Position numbers and translations under genes: made by a program
Notes under the pieces: model-generated
The model's input: only the letters and a program-made list of their open reading frames with translations
Database searches by the model: none
Told to the model about the DNA's origin: nothing
Shown: one piece after another, positions 1 to 8,741 of the stretch
Layout of the letters: each line of letters begins with the position of its first letter
Numbering within the stretch: the first letter of the stretch is position 1
Assembly: GCA_913062655.1 (NCBI GenBank)
Contig: CAJXXO010000009.1
Location: 1-24,144, forward strand
DNA: 24,144 bases
Source of the DNA: an uncultured Bacteroidota bacterium
Lineage (GTDB): Bacteria; Bacteroidota; Bacteroidia; Chitinophagales; S012-47
Reading direction: 5' to 3'

Positions 1-1152
1 CTCTGGTGGGACCTGCGGCAGCAATCGAAGGCCCATCCGGAGGATGAAGACCTACCCTTGTACCGTAGGGTCAGACACCGACTATCCCTGCTGAAACTTG
101 CTGGTCTGGTGGGTGTACCCATTGCTATCTCACTTATACTCTGGTATACCTACGATGATAGCGACCAATCCACGGCAGAAGTGGTTGTTGTGCAGCCGAA
201 CATCGACCCCTACACCCAAAAGTTCAGAGGTGCACCCGACTTCATTCCGTATGCACAACAAGTAGATCGCATGCTACGCCTCAGCGACTCCCTGCTTACC
301 GACTCCACCGCGGTTGTTGCCTGGCCGGAAACCAGTATGCCGGGCGGATTGGACGTAAGAGACATATGGCGCTTCCCACAAGTGCAACAGGTCGTGGAAT
401 GGGTACAACAATATCCTTCATTGGCTATGATGATCGGCATTGAAGGGTACGTCCGCTATGGCGACTACCGGGCTACAGCCACAGCACGCTATTATGAGGA
501 TGCGGATGAATATTATGACGCCTTTAACACAGCCATATATCTTACAGCAGATACGGGGCAATTTACCTATTACCACAAGTCCAAGTTGGTGCCCGGTGTG
601 GAGCGTATGCCTTATCCGGAAGTATTTCGCTTCCTCGAAGGATTCGCCATCAACATGGGTGGTATAAGTGGCAGCCTGGGCACGCAGCATGACCGTGAGG
701 TATTTTATACCACTGATAGTCTGGGACTGGCCCCTATCATATGCTATGAATCTGTTTTTGGCGATTTCGTAACCGATTATGTGGCTAAAGGGGCCGACTT
801 GCTTTTCATCATCACCAATGACGGATGGTGGGGCAATACGGCCGGTTATAAGCAACATTTGGCTTATGCCCGGCTACGTGCTATTGAAACCAGGCGATCT
901 ATTGCCCGCTCGGCCAATACGGGCATCAGCGGATTTATCAATCAGCGCGGTGAGATTCGGCAGACTACCGATTGGTGGGTGCCTACTGCTGCCCGGTCTT
1001 CTTTGCGCATCAATACCGCTACTACCGCCTATGTCCAATATGGTGATGCCGTTGGCCGCACAGCAGGTTTAATCGCTATACTCTTGTTGTTGTATACTTT
1101 CGTGTCGGGGCGAACGAATGCTTTCTTTTACCGAAGAAATAAAATGGGTTAA
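1..1152 (+). CDS. lnt: Apolipoprotein N-acyltransferase, C-terminal part (5' truncated by window)
   Basis: Lnt transfers the third acyl chain from phospholipid to the N-terminal Cys of lipoproteins at the periplasmic face of the inner membrane. The frame is open from base 1, so the N-terminal membrane helices lie outside the window and the TTG at 58 is not a real start. What is visible is the nitrilase-like periplasmic domain. The catalytic Glu is in WPETSMPG (GAA at 328-330). The catalytic Lys is in YHKSKLVPGVE (AAG at 577-579), followed by the conserved Glu. The nucleophilic Cys is in IICYES (TGC at 742-744). A final hydrophobic segment near the C-terminus (TAGLIAILLLLYTFV) fits the last transmembrane helix. 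The gene ends TAATG, overlapping the next start by one base, so the two are probably translationally coupled. The several lipoproteins in this window are substrates of this pathway. The assignment is firm. Confidence 0.95.
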   Translation, partial: LWWDLRQQSKAHPEDEDLPLYRRVRHRLSLLKLAGLVGVPIAISLILWYTYDDSDQSTAEVVVVQPNIDPYTQKFRGAPDFIPYAQQVDRMLRLSDSLLTDSTAVVAWPETSMPGGLDVRDIWRFPQVQQVVEWVQQYPSLAMMIGIEGYVRYGDYRATATARYYEDADEYYDAFNTAIYLTADTGQFTYYHKSKLVPGVERMPYPEVFRFLEGFAINMGGISGSLGTQHDREVFYTTDSLGLAPIICYESVFGDFVTDYVAKGADLLFIITNDGWWGNTAGYKQHLAYARLRAIETRRSIARSANTGISGFINQRGEIRQTTDWWVPTAARSSLRINTATTAYVQYGDAVGRTAGLIAILLLLYTFVSGRTNAFFYRRNKMG

Positions 1153-1958
1153 TGATTACAGAACTCGAACACCTTTGCAACGAAACCATATCTGCCGTGC
1201 GTCATGTAGGTCACTTTATCCGGGAAGCCGGAGAAGAACCCGGTCAGCGACAAGTGGCCGCCAAAGAGCGCAATAGTTTTGTAACCGATATTGATGTGGC
1301 CAGCGAGAAACGGCTGGTGAAAGCTTTACAAAAAATACTGCCAGACGCATCCTTCATCACAGAAGAAGACACCGTAGACAATGGTTCGCGACAATTGGCC
1401 TGGGTGATTGACCCAATAGATGGCACCACCAATTTCATGCATGGTGTACCCTGTTATTCCATTAGTGTGGCCTTAGTTCGTGAGGGAGAGCCGGTGCTGG
1501 GCGTTGTATATGAAATCACACAAGACGAGTGCTTCTATGCGTTCAAGGGAGGTGGTGCATTCCTGAATGGCAAACCGATAAAAGTGTCGCGCACGGAAGC
1601 GATGGCCGATGCCTTGATCGCGACCGGGTTTCCGTATCACGACCACAGCAAAGTGGAAGCCCTGCTCAACATACTCCGCGACCTTATCACCGGGGCGCGG
1701 GGTATTCGTAGGTTTGGTTCTGCCGCTGTCGACCTGGCCTATGTAGCGTGTGGACGATTTGACGCTTTCTATGAGCACACCTTGAACATTTGGGATATAG
1801 CCGCAGGTGTGCTGATCGTGCAGGAGGCGGGTGGCACGGTGTCTGACTTTGCCGGCCGCCACCATTATTTTGACAATGGCCAGGTAATAGCTGCGCCTGC
1901 GCTATTGCAACCGAAGCTTGTCGCCCTGGTTAAAGGCCATTTTTTCGAGACCGATTAA
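1152..1958 (+). CDS. suhB: Inositol monophosphatase family protein (SuhB-like)
   Basis: This is a Mg-dependent sugar-phosphate phosphatase of the IMPase/FIG superfamily, 268 residues, the usual size. The metal-binding motifs are complete: Glu71-Glu72 in ITEEDT, the signature DPIDGTTNF (Asp87, Asp90) after the WVI strand, and the C-terminal motif WDIAAG (Asp215) followed by EAGG. The substrate could be myo-inositol-1-phosphate or a related phosphate; the family is promiscuous, and CysQ-like activity cannot be excluded from motifs alone. The ATG shares its A with the lnt stop (TAATG). The 3' end overlaps the convergent lpdA gene by four bases (TTAA, 1955-1958), which leaves no room for a conventional terminator between them. 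Family assignment is firm; the symbol is by similarity. Confidence 0.92.
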   Translation: MITELEHLCNETISAVRHVGHFIREAGEEPGQRQVAAKERNSFVTDIDVASEKRLVKALQKILPDASFITEEDTVDNGSRQLAWVIDPIDGTTNFMHGVPCYSISVALVREGEPVLGVVYEITQDECFYAFKGGGAFLNGKPIKVSRTEAMADALIATGFPYHDHSKVEALLNILRDLITGARGIRRFGSAAVDLAYVACGRFDAFYEHTLNIWDIAAGVLIVQEAGGTVSDFAGRHHYFDNGQVIAAPALLQPKLVALVKGHFFETD

Positions 1959-3364
1959 ATGTGCAACGCTCGATCTTCCGTAGCCGCCAGTACGGCTTCT
2001 TTCACCGCTTCACTGTAAGTAGGGTGCGGGTGACTCATGCGGGCAATATCCTCTGCTGAGGCACGGTATTCCATTGCCACTACGCCTTCAATGATAAGGT
2101 CAGCGATACGAGGTCCGATCATATGCATGCCCAATATCTCATCCGTTTCCTTGTCGGCCAGCACCTTTACAAAGCCATCGGTATCCATAGAGGCACGAGC
2201 CCGGCCACTGGCCTTAAAGGGAAACTTACCCACCTTGTAGGTACGGCCTTCCTCTTTCAGCTCCTCCTCCGTAAAGCCCACACCCGCAGCCTCCGGCCAG
2301 GTATAGGCTACATTGGGAATCAGGCGGTAGTTGATATGCGGTTTTTGGCCGGCTAAATGTTCGGCTACCAGAATGCCTTCTTCCTCTGCTTTGTGGGCCA
2401 ACATAGCGCCACGAACGACATCACCAATAGCATAAATATTCTCCACGTTGGTTTGTAGCGCCTCATTGACCGGCACCTGGCCTTTGTCATTGGTTTCGAT
2501 ACCAACATTTTCCAGCCCCAGGCCTGCTGTGTATGGCTTTCGACCTACGGCCACCAGGCAGTATTCTGCTTTGAAGGTCTGCTCTTCCCCTTTCGGATCA
2601 TCGGCTTTTACCGTTACAGAGCGGGTGGTGGTCTTTACTTCCTTCACCTTGTGCTTCAGCAGGATATTGACCCCAATTTTGCTCATCACCTTCTTCATTT
2701 CCTTGCCCAGATCTGCATCCATGCTCGGAATCAAGCGATCCATGTATTCTATGATGGTGACCTCTACGCCCAAACGACCGTAAACAGAGCCCATTTCCAC
2801 GCCTATGATACCTCCACCGATGATGACCATGGATTTGGGTAGTTTTTCCAGGCTCAAGGCTTCGGTGCTGGTAATTACCCGTTTTTTGTCGATTTCGATA
2901 AACGGCAGGGAAGCCGGCTTGGAGCCGGTGGCAATGATAACCTTATCTGTAGTGATCTCCTGCGCCTTACCCTTTGCCGGTTTAACAGAGATGGTATGCG
3001 CATCTTTGAACGAGCCCACTCCGGTGTGAACATCCACCTTATTCTTCTTCATCAGAAAGCTAACCCCATCGCAGGTTTGCTGCACCACCTCTGACTTCCG
3101 CTTGATCATCTGCTTAAAGTCGATGTTAACGTCACCCACTCCAATGCCATGTTCACTAAACTCGGTCTTGGCCTTATGCACGTGCTCCGTGCTATCGAGC
3201 AAGGCTTTAGAGGGGATGCACCCCACATTCAGGCAGGTACCGCCCAAGGTGTTGTACTTTTCGATCAAGGCTGTTTTCATGCCCAGTTGCGCGCAGCGAA
3301 TAGCCGCCACGTAGCCACCGGGGCCTGAACCAATTATCGTCACATCATATTGGAAGTCGCTCAT
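1955..3364 (-). CDS. lpdA: Dihydrolipoyl dehydrogenase (E3)
   Basis: This FAD-dependent enzyme reoxidises dihydrolipoyl groups of 2-oxoacid dehydrogenase complexes with NAD+. It has 469 residues, the normal length. The N-terminal FAD fold has GSGPGGYVAA. The redox disulfide is GGTCLNVGC (Cys44, Cys49). A second dinucleotide fold has IIGGGIIGVEMG. The FAD-binding stretch YAIGDV is present. The C-terminal active-site His-Glu pair is in SHPHPTYSE (His447, Glu452). It is the last gene of the sucA-odhB-lpdA operon, 35 nt after odhB, so it probably serves the 2-oxoglutarate complex and may be shared with pyruvate dehydrogenase. A small hairpin (3374-3386) sits just upstream of the start with an AGGA in its stem. 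The stop overlaps that of the convergent phosphatase gene. Confidence 0.97.
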   Translation of the reverse strand: MSDFQYDVTIIGSGPGGYVAAIRCAQLGMKTALIEKYNTLGGTCLNVGCIPSKALLDSTEHVHKAKTEFSEHGIGVGDVNIDFKQMIKRKSEVVQQTCDGVSFLMKKNKVDVHTGVGSFKDAHTISVKPAKGKAQEITTDKVIIATGSKPASLPFIEIDKKRVITSTEALSLEKLPKSMVIIGGGIIGVEMGSVYGRLGVEVTIIEYMDRLIPSMDADLGKEMKKVMSKIGVNILLKHKVKEVKTTTRSVTVKADDPKGEEQTFKAEYCLVAVGRKPYTAGLGLENVGIETNDKGQVPVNEALQTNVENIYAIGDVVRGAMLAHKAEEEGILVAEHLAGQKPHINYRLIPNVAYTWPEAAGVGFTEEELKEEGRTYKVGKFPFKASGRARASMDTDGFVKVLADKETDEILGMHMIGPRIADLIIEGVVAMEYRASAEDIARMSHPHPTYSEAVKEAVLAATEDRALHI

Positions 3365-3399
3365 ATTGCCAGTATCCTTTCAGGATGAGTGTTTTGGGT

Positions 3400-4728
3400 T
3401 TATAGTCCTAAGAGTTGTTGTACCGGGTCCGCCCCCAGCAGCATCTTCTCGGGATGTTCCAGGTAGTCTTTTACGCGCACCAGGAAGCTCACCGATTCTT
3501 TGCCATCGATGATGCGGTGGTCGTAGCTCAGGGCTACATACATCATGGGTTTGATTACCACTTCACCGTTGATAGCCATCGGGCGCTGTTCGATCTTGTG
3601 CATACCCAGGATCGCGCTCTGCGGTGCATTCAGAATGGGCGTGGAAAGCAAAGAACCGAAAACACCCCCATTGGTGATGGTGAAGGTACCCCCCGTCATT
3701 TCATCCAGGTCCAGTTCGTTTTTACGGGCACGGGTGGCCAGCTCGATCACCTTTGCTTCTATCTCGGCCATGCTTAGCGATTCTGCGTTGCGTATGACCG
3801 GTACAACCAGTCCGCGATCGGTTGAAACAGCAATGCCCATATCCACATAATCGTGATATTGCAATGTTTTCCCATCGCCTTGTATTTGTGCATTAACCGC
3901 TTCAAATTCCTGCAACGCCAATACACAGGCACGTGTAAAGAAGCTCATGAAGCCAAGTCCTACGCCATGTTCTTCCTTAAACTTCTCTTTGTACTGCTTA
4001 CGTAGGTTCATGATTGGCTCCATGTCCACCTCGTTGAAGGTGGTCAACATGGCCGTTCCATTTTTGGCCTCCACCAACCGGTCTGCAATGGTTCTCCGCA
4101 GTCGGCTCATCTTTTCTGTGCGTACCTCGCGGCTGAAGTCGCCTCCGGCCATACTAATGCTTCCGCTGGCGGCTGCCGGCTTTGGTGTAGGACTCGGTGC
4201 AGGTGCCGACTCTTTTGCTTCGGCTTGCACACCCTTATCCAGTGCATCCTGCACATCTTGCTTCGTAATGCGACCGTCTTTACCTGTACCTTTTATCTGC
4301 TCAGGCTTAAGGTCGTTTTCTTTCATCAGTTTGGCAGCTGCAGGTGAGGCATGCCCGGTAGCGTAGGTGGTCTCCTCAGCGGTTTCTTCGGCAGGTGTCT
4401 CGGCCGCGTCCGCTTTCTTCTCTTCAGGCCCGGCATCTGCTTTTGCCTCCTTTTTATCTGCATCCTTGCTGTCTCCGGCTGGTGCTTCGGCCGCTGTATC
4501 AACAGTAGCTACTACTGCGCCAATCTCCAGGTCATCCCCTTCCGAGGCCACAAACTTGATGACACCCGCCTCTTCAGCCGGTAACTCCAGGGTAGCCTTA
4601 TCAGACTCCAACTCACATATTTCCTGATCGACCTCAACGTAATCCCCTTCGTTGACCAGCCAACTGCTGAGGGTTACTTCGTTTATCGATTCGCCTACAT
4701 TCGGCACTTTCAGTTCTACAATGGCCAT
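3400..4728 (-). CDS. odhB: 2-oxoglutarate dehydrogenase E2, dihydrolipoyllysine succinyltransferase
   Basis: This is the core subunit of the 2-oxoglutarate dehydrogenase complex; it transfers the succinyl group from lipoyl-lysine to CoA. Domains in order: an N-terminal lipoyl domain (about residues 2-77) with the lipoylated Lys44 in ELESDKATLE; an Ala/Glu/Lys-rich flexible linker (about 80-120); the peripheral E3/E1-binding domain (about 122-163, ATGHASPAAAKLM through GRITKQDV); a Pro/Ala linker; and the CoA-acyltransferase domain from about 195, with catalytic motif SYDHRIIDG (His404, Asp408). A single lipoyl domain and position directly after sucA support the succinyl rather than the acetyl enzyme. 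It starts 18 nt after the sucA stop in the same operon. Also known as sucB. Confidence 0.96.
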   Translation of the reverse strand: MAIVELKVPNVGESINEVTLSSWLVNEGDYVEVDQEICELESDKATLELPAEEAGVIKFVASEGDDLEIGAVVATVDTAAEAPAGDSKDADKKEAKADAGPEEKKADAAETPAEETAEETTYATGHASPAAAKLMKENDLKPEQIKGTGKDGRITKQDVQDALDKGVQAEAKESAPAPSPTPKPAAASGSISMAGGDFSREVRTEKMSRLRRTIADRLVEAKNGTAMLTTFNEVDMEPIMNLRKQYKEKFKEEHGVGLGFMSFFTRACVLALQEFEAVNAQIQGDGKTLQYHDYVDMGIAVSTDRGLVVPVIRNAESLSMAEIEAKVIELATRARKNELDLDEMTGGTFTITNGGVFGSLLSTPILNAPQSAILGMHKIEQRPMAINGEVVIKPMMYVALSYDHRIIDGKESVSFLVRVKDYLEHPEKMLLGADPVQQLLGL

Positions 4729-4746
4729 ATAAAACGGTCCTTTAGC

Positions 4747-7461
4747 TTATGCAAATACTTGATTGATTAGGGATTCTTGTTCTTGGGTATGGATCTTGTG
4801 ATAACCGGTGGCCGGTGATGCGCTAGACTTCCGCGCAATCAGCTCCCAATCGACCTTGCGGTAACAGCTCAGCATGTATACCCAGCCGCCCATATTGGCC
4901 GGTTCTTCCTGCAACCATATCTTTTTGGCCTTTGGGTACTTGGCCATGATCTCATCGATCTGTTGGTAAGGCAATGGATAAAGCTGCTCCAAGCGGGCAA
5001 TGACCATGTCATCACGCTGCTCTTTCTCCTGACGCTCCAACAAGTCGTAATAGATCTTACCAGAGCAGAACACCACTTTTTTCACGGAATCGGCCTTGCC
5101 GGAGTACCACTCATCGATGATAATTTCACGGAAACCCCCTTTTGTAAAGTCTTCTTTGTGCGACATACACTTAGGGTACCGCAGCAAGGATTTAGGTGAC
5201 ATCACAACCAGCGGTTTGCGGAATGGCCATGCCAGTTGTCTCCGCAAGGCATGGAAGAAATTGGCCGGCTCGGTGATATTGGCCACTACCATATTGAACT
5301 CCGCGCAAAGCTGTAAGAATCTTTCCAGGCGTGCACTGGAATGCTCGGGCCCTTGCCCTTCGTAGCCATGAGGCAGTAGCATTACCAATCCGTTCATGCG
5401 CTGCCACTTGCTCTCTGCGCTACTGATAAATTGATCGATTACCACTTGCCCGCCATTGGCAAAATCGCCAAACTGTGCCTCCCAGACCACCAGACTCTGC
5501 GGTGAGGCCATGGCATAGCCGTATTCGAAGCCGAGTACGGCATACTCCGATAAGAGCGAGTTGTATATGCGAAAACGGGCATGCTGGTCATCGTATAGAT
5601 GGTCTAAACGATTGTATTCCTTGCCATCTTCATTGAAGAGCTTAGCGTGCCGGTGAGAGAAGGTACCGCGAATGGAATCTTGTCCGCTGATGCGTACATC
5701 GTTGCCATCACGCAGGATAGCCGCGTAAGCCAGCAATTCTGCAGAGGCCCAATCCATTTGGCCGGTTTCGAAGTAATTCTTCCTCCGCTTGTCCAGCATC
5801 TTTTGCACCTTGCGCAGTGCATCGAAGCCCTCCGGCACTTTGATAATGCGTTGCACCAGCTCCTCCAGGGTGTCCATATCAATGGCTGTCTCCGGGCTGG
5901 TCACAAAGTCTTCCGGTTTACTTCTGCGGAGCTTTTTCCACCACAATTCCGGCTCCTGGTAATGGTAAGGCAAAGGTTTTTCTTTCACCAGCTCCAGCGC
6001 TTTGTTCATATTGCGCTTAAACTCTTCCTGCATCTCCTTGGCCAATTCTTTTTCGATGGCCCCTTGATTCAACAGCTTCTCAAGGTAGATCTCCCGGGGA
6101 TTAGGGTGCTTGTTGATTAGTTCATAGAGGTGTGGCTGCGTATACTTGGGGTCATCCCCTTCATTGTGGCCATGCTTACGGTAGCAGACCATATCCACGA
6201 AAATGTCTTTGCCAAACTTTTGCCGGTAGGCGGTGGCCAAACGCACCGCATACACTACCGCTTCTACATCGTCTCCATTGACATGTATTACAGGCGCTTT
6301 AACCGTTGCGCCAATGCTGGTGCTGTAGTGCGAGGAGCGGGCATCATCAAAATCGGTGGTAAAGCCGATCTGATTATTGATGATAAAGTGAATCGTTCCA
6401 CCAACCTGATAACCCTTAAGCTTACTCATCTGCAGCACCTCGTAGACGACCCCCTGACCAGCTACAGCAGCATCGCCATGCACAGCAATCGGTAGTATAC
6501 GATGGGTCTCGGAGTTGTACAGTATGTCTGCCTTAGCCCGGCTAAAGCCATGAATCACGGGCGTAACTGCCTCAAGGTGCGATGGGTTGGGGCTGAGCTT
6601 GATGTTAACGGTTTTACCGTGGTCTGTCGTGATCTCGGAGGAATACCCCAGGTGATACTTCACGTCACCATCGCCCATGGTGAGGTCCGGGTCAGCAGTA
6701 CCTTCAAATTCGTTGAATATCTGCTCATAGGTCTTGCCCAGGATATTGGCCAGCACATTGAGGCGCCCACGGTGCGCCATGCCAATGACCACCTCTTCAA
6801 CACCCGCTTCTGCACCTTGCTCTATGATCTCCCAAATGGCCGGTATAGTGCTTTCTCCGCCTTCGAGAGAAAATCGCTTCTGTCCGATATACTTGGTGGA
6901 GAGAAACTCCTCAAATACCACCGAACCATTGAGATGGCGGAGCATGGACCGCTTATCGTCAATCGAAAAGTCTATAGCATCGGCTGATTCCTCCACGTAT
7001 TTCTTAAACCACTGCTTCTCCTCATTATTGGTGAGGTACATGTACTCGAAGCCGAGGTTATTGCAGTACACGTTGCGCAGTTTCTCCAGGATAGCCCGCA
7101 AAGACGCTTTGCCGAGCCCCAGTGCTTCACCCGCTACAAACTCCGTGTCCAGATCTGATTCAGACAGTTCGAAGAAATCCAGCTCCAGGTCGGCATTCCG
7201 GTCTTTCCGTTGACGCACAGGATTGGTGGGGGCAATCAGGTGTCCCTTTCTACGGTAGGCATCTATTAGCGCATAGACCTTAAATTCCTTTGGCGAAATG
7301 GCCCCACCCGCTGAACCATTGGCAGCGGTGACGGCAAAATCGAAGCCCTGAAAAAACGAGCGCCACTCTTGGGCTACGCCATCAGGATTCTTTTTGTAAT
7401 CTCGATAAAGGGATTCAATGTAGGAAGGATGCGCGCTGGAGACAACATTCAATGGATCCAT
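4747..7461 (-). CDS. sucA: 2-oxoglutarate dehydrogenase E1 component
   Basis: This is the thiamine-diphosphate-dependent E1 that decarboxylates 2-oxoglutarate and passes the succinyl group to E2. It has 904 residues, typical for the homodimeric family. The N-terminal segment has the E2-interaction pattern (YIESLYRDYKKNPDGV, EWRSFFQGF). The ThDP fold shows GMAHRGRLNVLAN, the substrate region YHLGYS and SPNPSHLEAV, then GDAAVAGQG and INNQIGFTT. The transketolase-like C-terminal half has SGQDSIRGTFSHRHA and LPHGYEGQGPEHSSARLERFL. It is first in the sucA-odhB-lpdA operon. In the 109 bp upstream, the minus strand carries GATATTTG (7485-7492), a 7/8 match to TAnnTTTG but without a clear -33 box, so the promoter is not settled. 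Confidence 0.97.
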   Translation of the reverse strand: MDPLNVVSSAHPSYIESLYRDYKKNPDGVAQEWRSFFQGFDFAVTAANGSAGGAISPKEFKVYALIDAYRRKGHLIAPTNPVRQRKDRNADLELDFFELSESDLDTEFVAGEALGLGKASLRAILEKLRNVYCNNLGFEYMYLTNNEEKQWFKKYVEESADAIDFSIDDKRSMLRHLNGSVVFEEFLSTKYIGQKRFSLEGGESTIPAIWEIIEQGAEAGVEEVVIGMAHRGRLNVLANILGKTYEQIFNEFEGTADPDLTMGDGDVKYHLGYSSEITTDHGKTVNIKLSPNPSHLEAVTPVIHGFSRAKADILYNSETHRILPIAVHGDAAVAGQGVVYEVLQMSKLKGYQVGGTIHFIINNQIGFTTDFDDARSSHYSTSIGATVKAPVIHVNGDDVEAVVYAVRLATAYRQKFGKDIFVDMVCYRKHGHNEGDDPKYTQPHLYELINKHPNPREIYLEKLLNQGAIEKELAKEMQEEFKRNMNKALELVKEKPLPYHYQEPELWWKKLRRSKPEDFVTSPETAIDMDTLEELVQRIIKVPEGFDALRKVQKMLDKRRKNYFETGQMDWASAELLAYAAILRDGNDVRISGQDSIRGTFSHRHAKLFNEDGKEYNRLDHLYDDQHARFRIYNSLLSEYAVLGFEYGYAMASPQSLVVWEAQFGDFANGGQVVIDQFISSAESKWQRMNGLVMLLPHGYEGQGPEHSSARLERFLQLCAEFNMVVANITEPANFFHALRRQLAWPFRKPLVVMSPKSLLRYPKCMSHKEDFTKGGFREIIIDEWYSGKADSVKKVVFCSGKIYYDLLERQEKEQRDDMVIARLEQLYPLPYQQIDEIMAKYPKAKKIWLQEEPANMGGWVYMLSCYRKVDWELIARKSSASPATGYHKIHTQEQESLINQVFA

Positions 7462-7570
7462 TAGGCACTGCGAAATTTTAGCTGCAAATATCGGTTATTT
7501 GCGTGGAAGCCACGACTCCACTCGATAAATGATTTTCTATCTAAGGCGACTGACCGTAAAAGGGTTCACA

Positions 7571-8245
7571 TCAATTCAACAAATAATTGAAGCCGACTAC
7601 TACAGCCGGTACACCATGATTGGTTTTACCACGATTATCCAGTCCAATCAAGGTCGGTTTATAGTCCTCCGATTCCACCTCACTGAGCCCATAATCCAGC
7701 TTTATCAATACATCTAAAGTCAAATAGTCTGACAGGTTGAATCCAGCCCCGAAATTGAGGGTCCAGGAGAGGTCAATGCCATTGTAGTCTTCCGGTGCAA
7801 TGTCATAGCGCTCCTCAATGTCACCATTCGCATCGGTGGAGGCCCCAGCCAGAAAGCCCAGCTCCGGCCCGGTTTCAAAAACAAACATGGCCGTACTGTA
7901 AGGGTCGGTATTGAAACGAAAAGCAATCGGGACACGCACGTATTGCAACTGCTGATACCATTCTGCGTTGGTGTTGGCATTTTCGTAGCGCTGCCCCCAG
8001 GTAGCGTAAAACGGAGATACCGCTATCCCCACATAGTCGGTAAAACTATATTGCGTGTGTAGACCAAAGCCAAAATTGTAGGTAGGGGCAATATCCAGGT
8101 TACCGGCCGACTCATCCCAGTCATCTTGATTAATTAGGAACGAGGCCAGCGGTGTCATCCTCGCACCGACATGAAAGCCTTCCTGGGCTTGCAATGCAGC
8201 GTTTGACAATACGATTAACAAGAGGGGAAGTATCCACTTTTTCAT
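7571..8245 (-). CDS. Outer-membrane beta-barrel protein (porin family, PorT-like fold)
   Basis: A 224-residue secreted protein. It starts with a signal peptide (MKKWILPLLLIVLSNAALQA, cleavage probably before QEGFH). The rest alternates short amphipathic strands rich in aromatic and Gly residues (NFGFGLHTQYSFTDYVGIAV, LQYVRVPIAFRF, LNFGAGFNLSDYLTLDVLIK) and ends in a strand VVVGFNYLLN. This matches the broad Bacteroidota outer-membrane beta-barrel family (PF13568-like). The specific role is unknown: PorT is one member, but no feature identifies this protein as PorT itself. It is transcribed away from rpsT, with a TAnnTTTG element on the minus strand 22 nt before the start. It lies upstream of sucA on the same strand, 109 bp away, so readthrough is possible. 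Confidence 0.75.
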   Translation of the reverse strand: MKKWILPLLLIVLSNAALQAQEGFHVGARMTPLASFLINQDDWDESAGNLDIAPTYNFGFGLHTQYSFTDYVGIAVSPFYATWGQRYENANTNAEWYQQLQYVRVPIAFRFNTDPYSTAMFVFETGPELGFLAGASTDANGDIEERYDIAPEDYNGIDLSWTLNFGAGFNLSDYLTLDVLIKLDYGLSEVESEDYKPTLIGLDNRGKTNHGVPAVVVGFNYLLN

Positions 8246-8267
8246 AGCTATGTTTTGAGTATACTAC

Positions 8268-8275
8268 CAAAGGTA
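8268..8275 (-). promoter_or_regulatory. -7 element for the beta-barrel gene
   Basis: On the minus strand this reads TACCTTTG, an exact match to the Bacteroidota -7 consensus TAnnTTTG, 22 nt upstream of the start at 8245. I find no good -33 TTG at the expected spacing, so support comes only from the -7 match and its position. Confidence 0.4.
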
Positions 8276-8343
8276 CAAGTAAAAAAGTGAATGCGCACCT
8301 ATGGCTTTAATCCGATAGCCCATCCGATTTTTCTGAGAGGTAT

Positions 8344-8373
8344 TTTGTATTTTGATAAAACACCGTATTTTTG
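8344..8373 (+). promoter_or_regulatory. Promoter of rpsT (-33 TTTG, -7 TATTTTTG)
   Basis: TTTG at 8344-8347 and TATTTTTG at 8366-8373 are separated by 18 bp. This fits the Bacteroidota housekeeping sigma consensus TTG / TAnnTTTG. The predicted start near 8378 gives a leader of about 23 nt before rpsT. A second TTTG at 8351-8354 is too close to serve as the -33 box. Confidence 0.6.
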
Positions 8374-8400
8374 CATTCTCATTTTTCAAAAAGGCTATAC

Positions 8401-8652
8401 ATGGCACACCATAAATCAGCAAAGAAGCGCATCCGTCAGGCAGAGACGCGTAGAGCACGCAACCGCTACTACGGTAAAACGACTCGTAACCTGGTACGCA
8501 AGCTTCGCGCCACTGAAAACAAAACAGAAGCAGAAAAACTGTTACCTACGGTAATGCAGGCAGTTGACAAGCTGGCCAAGCGAGGTGTGATCCATAAGCG
8601 CAATGCAAGTAATTTGAAGTCTTCGCTGCAGCGTCATGTGAATAAGCTGTAG
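8401..8652 (+). CDS. rpsT: 30S ribosomal protein S20
   Basis: This primary binder of 16S rRNA in the small subunit has 83 residues, very basic and helical. The start at 8401 is chosen because the protein then begins MAHHKSAKKRIRQAETRRA, the canonical S20 N-terminus; the frame is open upstream to 8371 but those residues do not belong to the family. The core NRYYGKTTRNLVRKLR and the C-terminal VIHKRNASNLKSSLQRHV are typical. It stands alone, with its own promoter (8344-8373) and intrinsic terminator (8678-8708). S20 is often autoregulated in other bacteria; nothing in the short leader here shows this directly. Confidence 0.97.
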   Translation: MAHHKSAKKRIRQAETRRARNRYYGKTTRNLVRKLRATENKTEAEKLLPTVMQAVDKLAKRGVIHKRNASNLKSSLQRHVNKL

Positions 8653-8677
8653 GCGCAAAACCATACGATACTAAAAG

Positions 8678-8708
8678 AAAGCATGTCTATCGAAGGCATG
8701 CTTTTTTT
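8678..8708 (+). terminator. Intrinsic terminator of rpsT
   Basis: The inverted repeat AAAGCATG (8678-8685) / CATGCTTT (8697-8704) has an 11-nt loop and runs into seven T residues (8702-8708). It lies 25 nt after the rpsT stop. The T tract also supplies the TTTG that may serve as the -33 box of radC. Confidence 0.85.
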
Positions 8709-8737
8709 GTTTGTATACCCGTCCCTTGTTATTTTAG
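8706..8737 (+). promoter_or_regulatory. Probable promoter of radC, leaderless spacing
   Basis: TTTG at 8706-8709 and TATTTTAG at 8730-8737 (7/8 match to TAnnTTTG) are 20 bp apart. The -7 element ends only 4 nt before the radC ATG, so transcription would begin at or next to the start codon. The -33 box overlaps the T tract of the rpsT terminator. Confidence 0.4.
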
Positions 8738-8741
8738 GGGA

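Noticed and set aside
5647..6987. Long plus-strand open frames (157, 121 and 161 codons) opposite sucA
   Set aside because: Shadows of the sucA codon pattern; no domain, signal or start context is seen.
8371..8400. Ten extra N-terminal codons of rpsT
   Set aside because: S20 starts MAHHKSAKK; the earlier ATG lies next to the -7 element and would be at or upstream of the transcription start.
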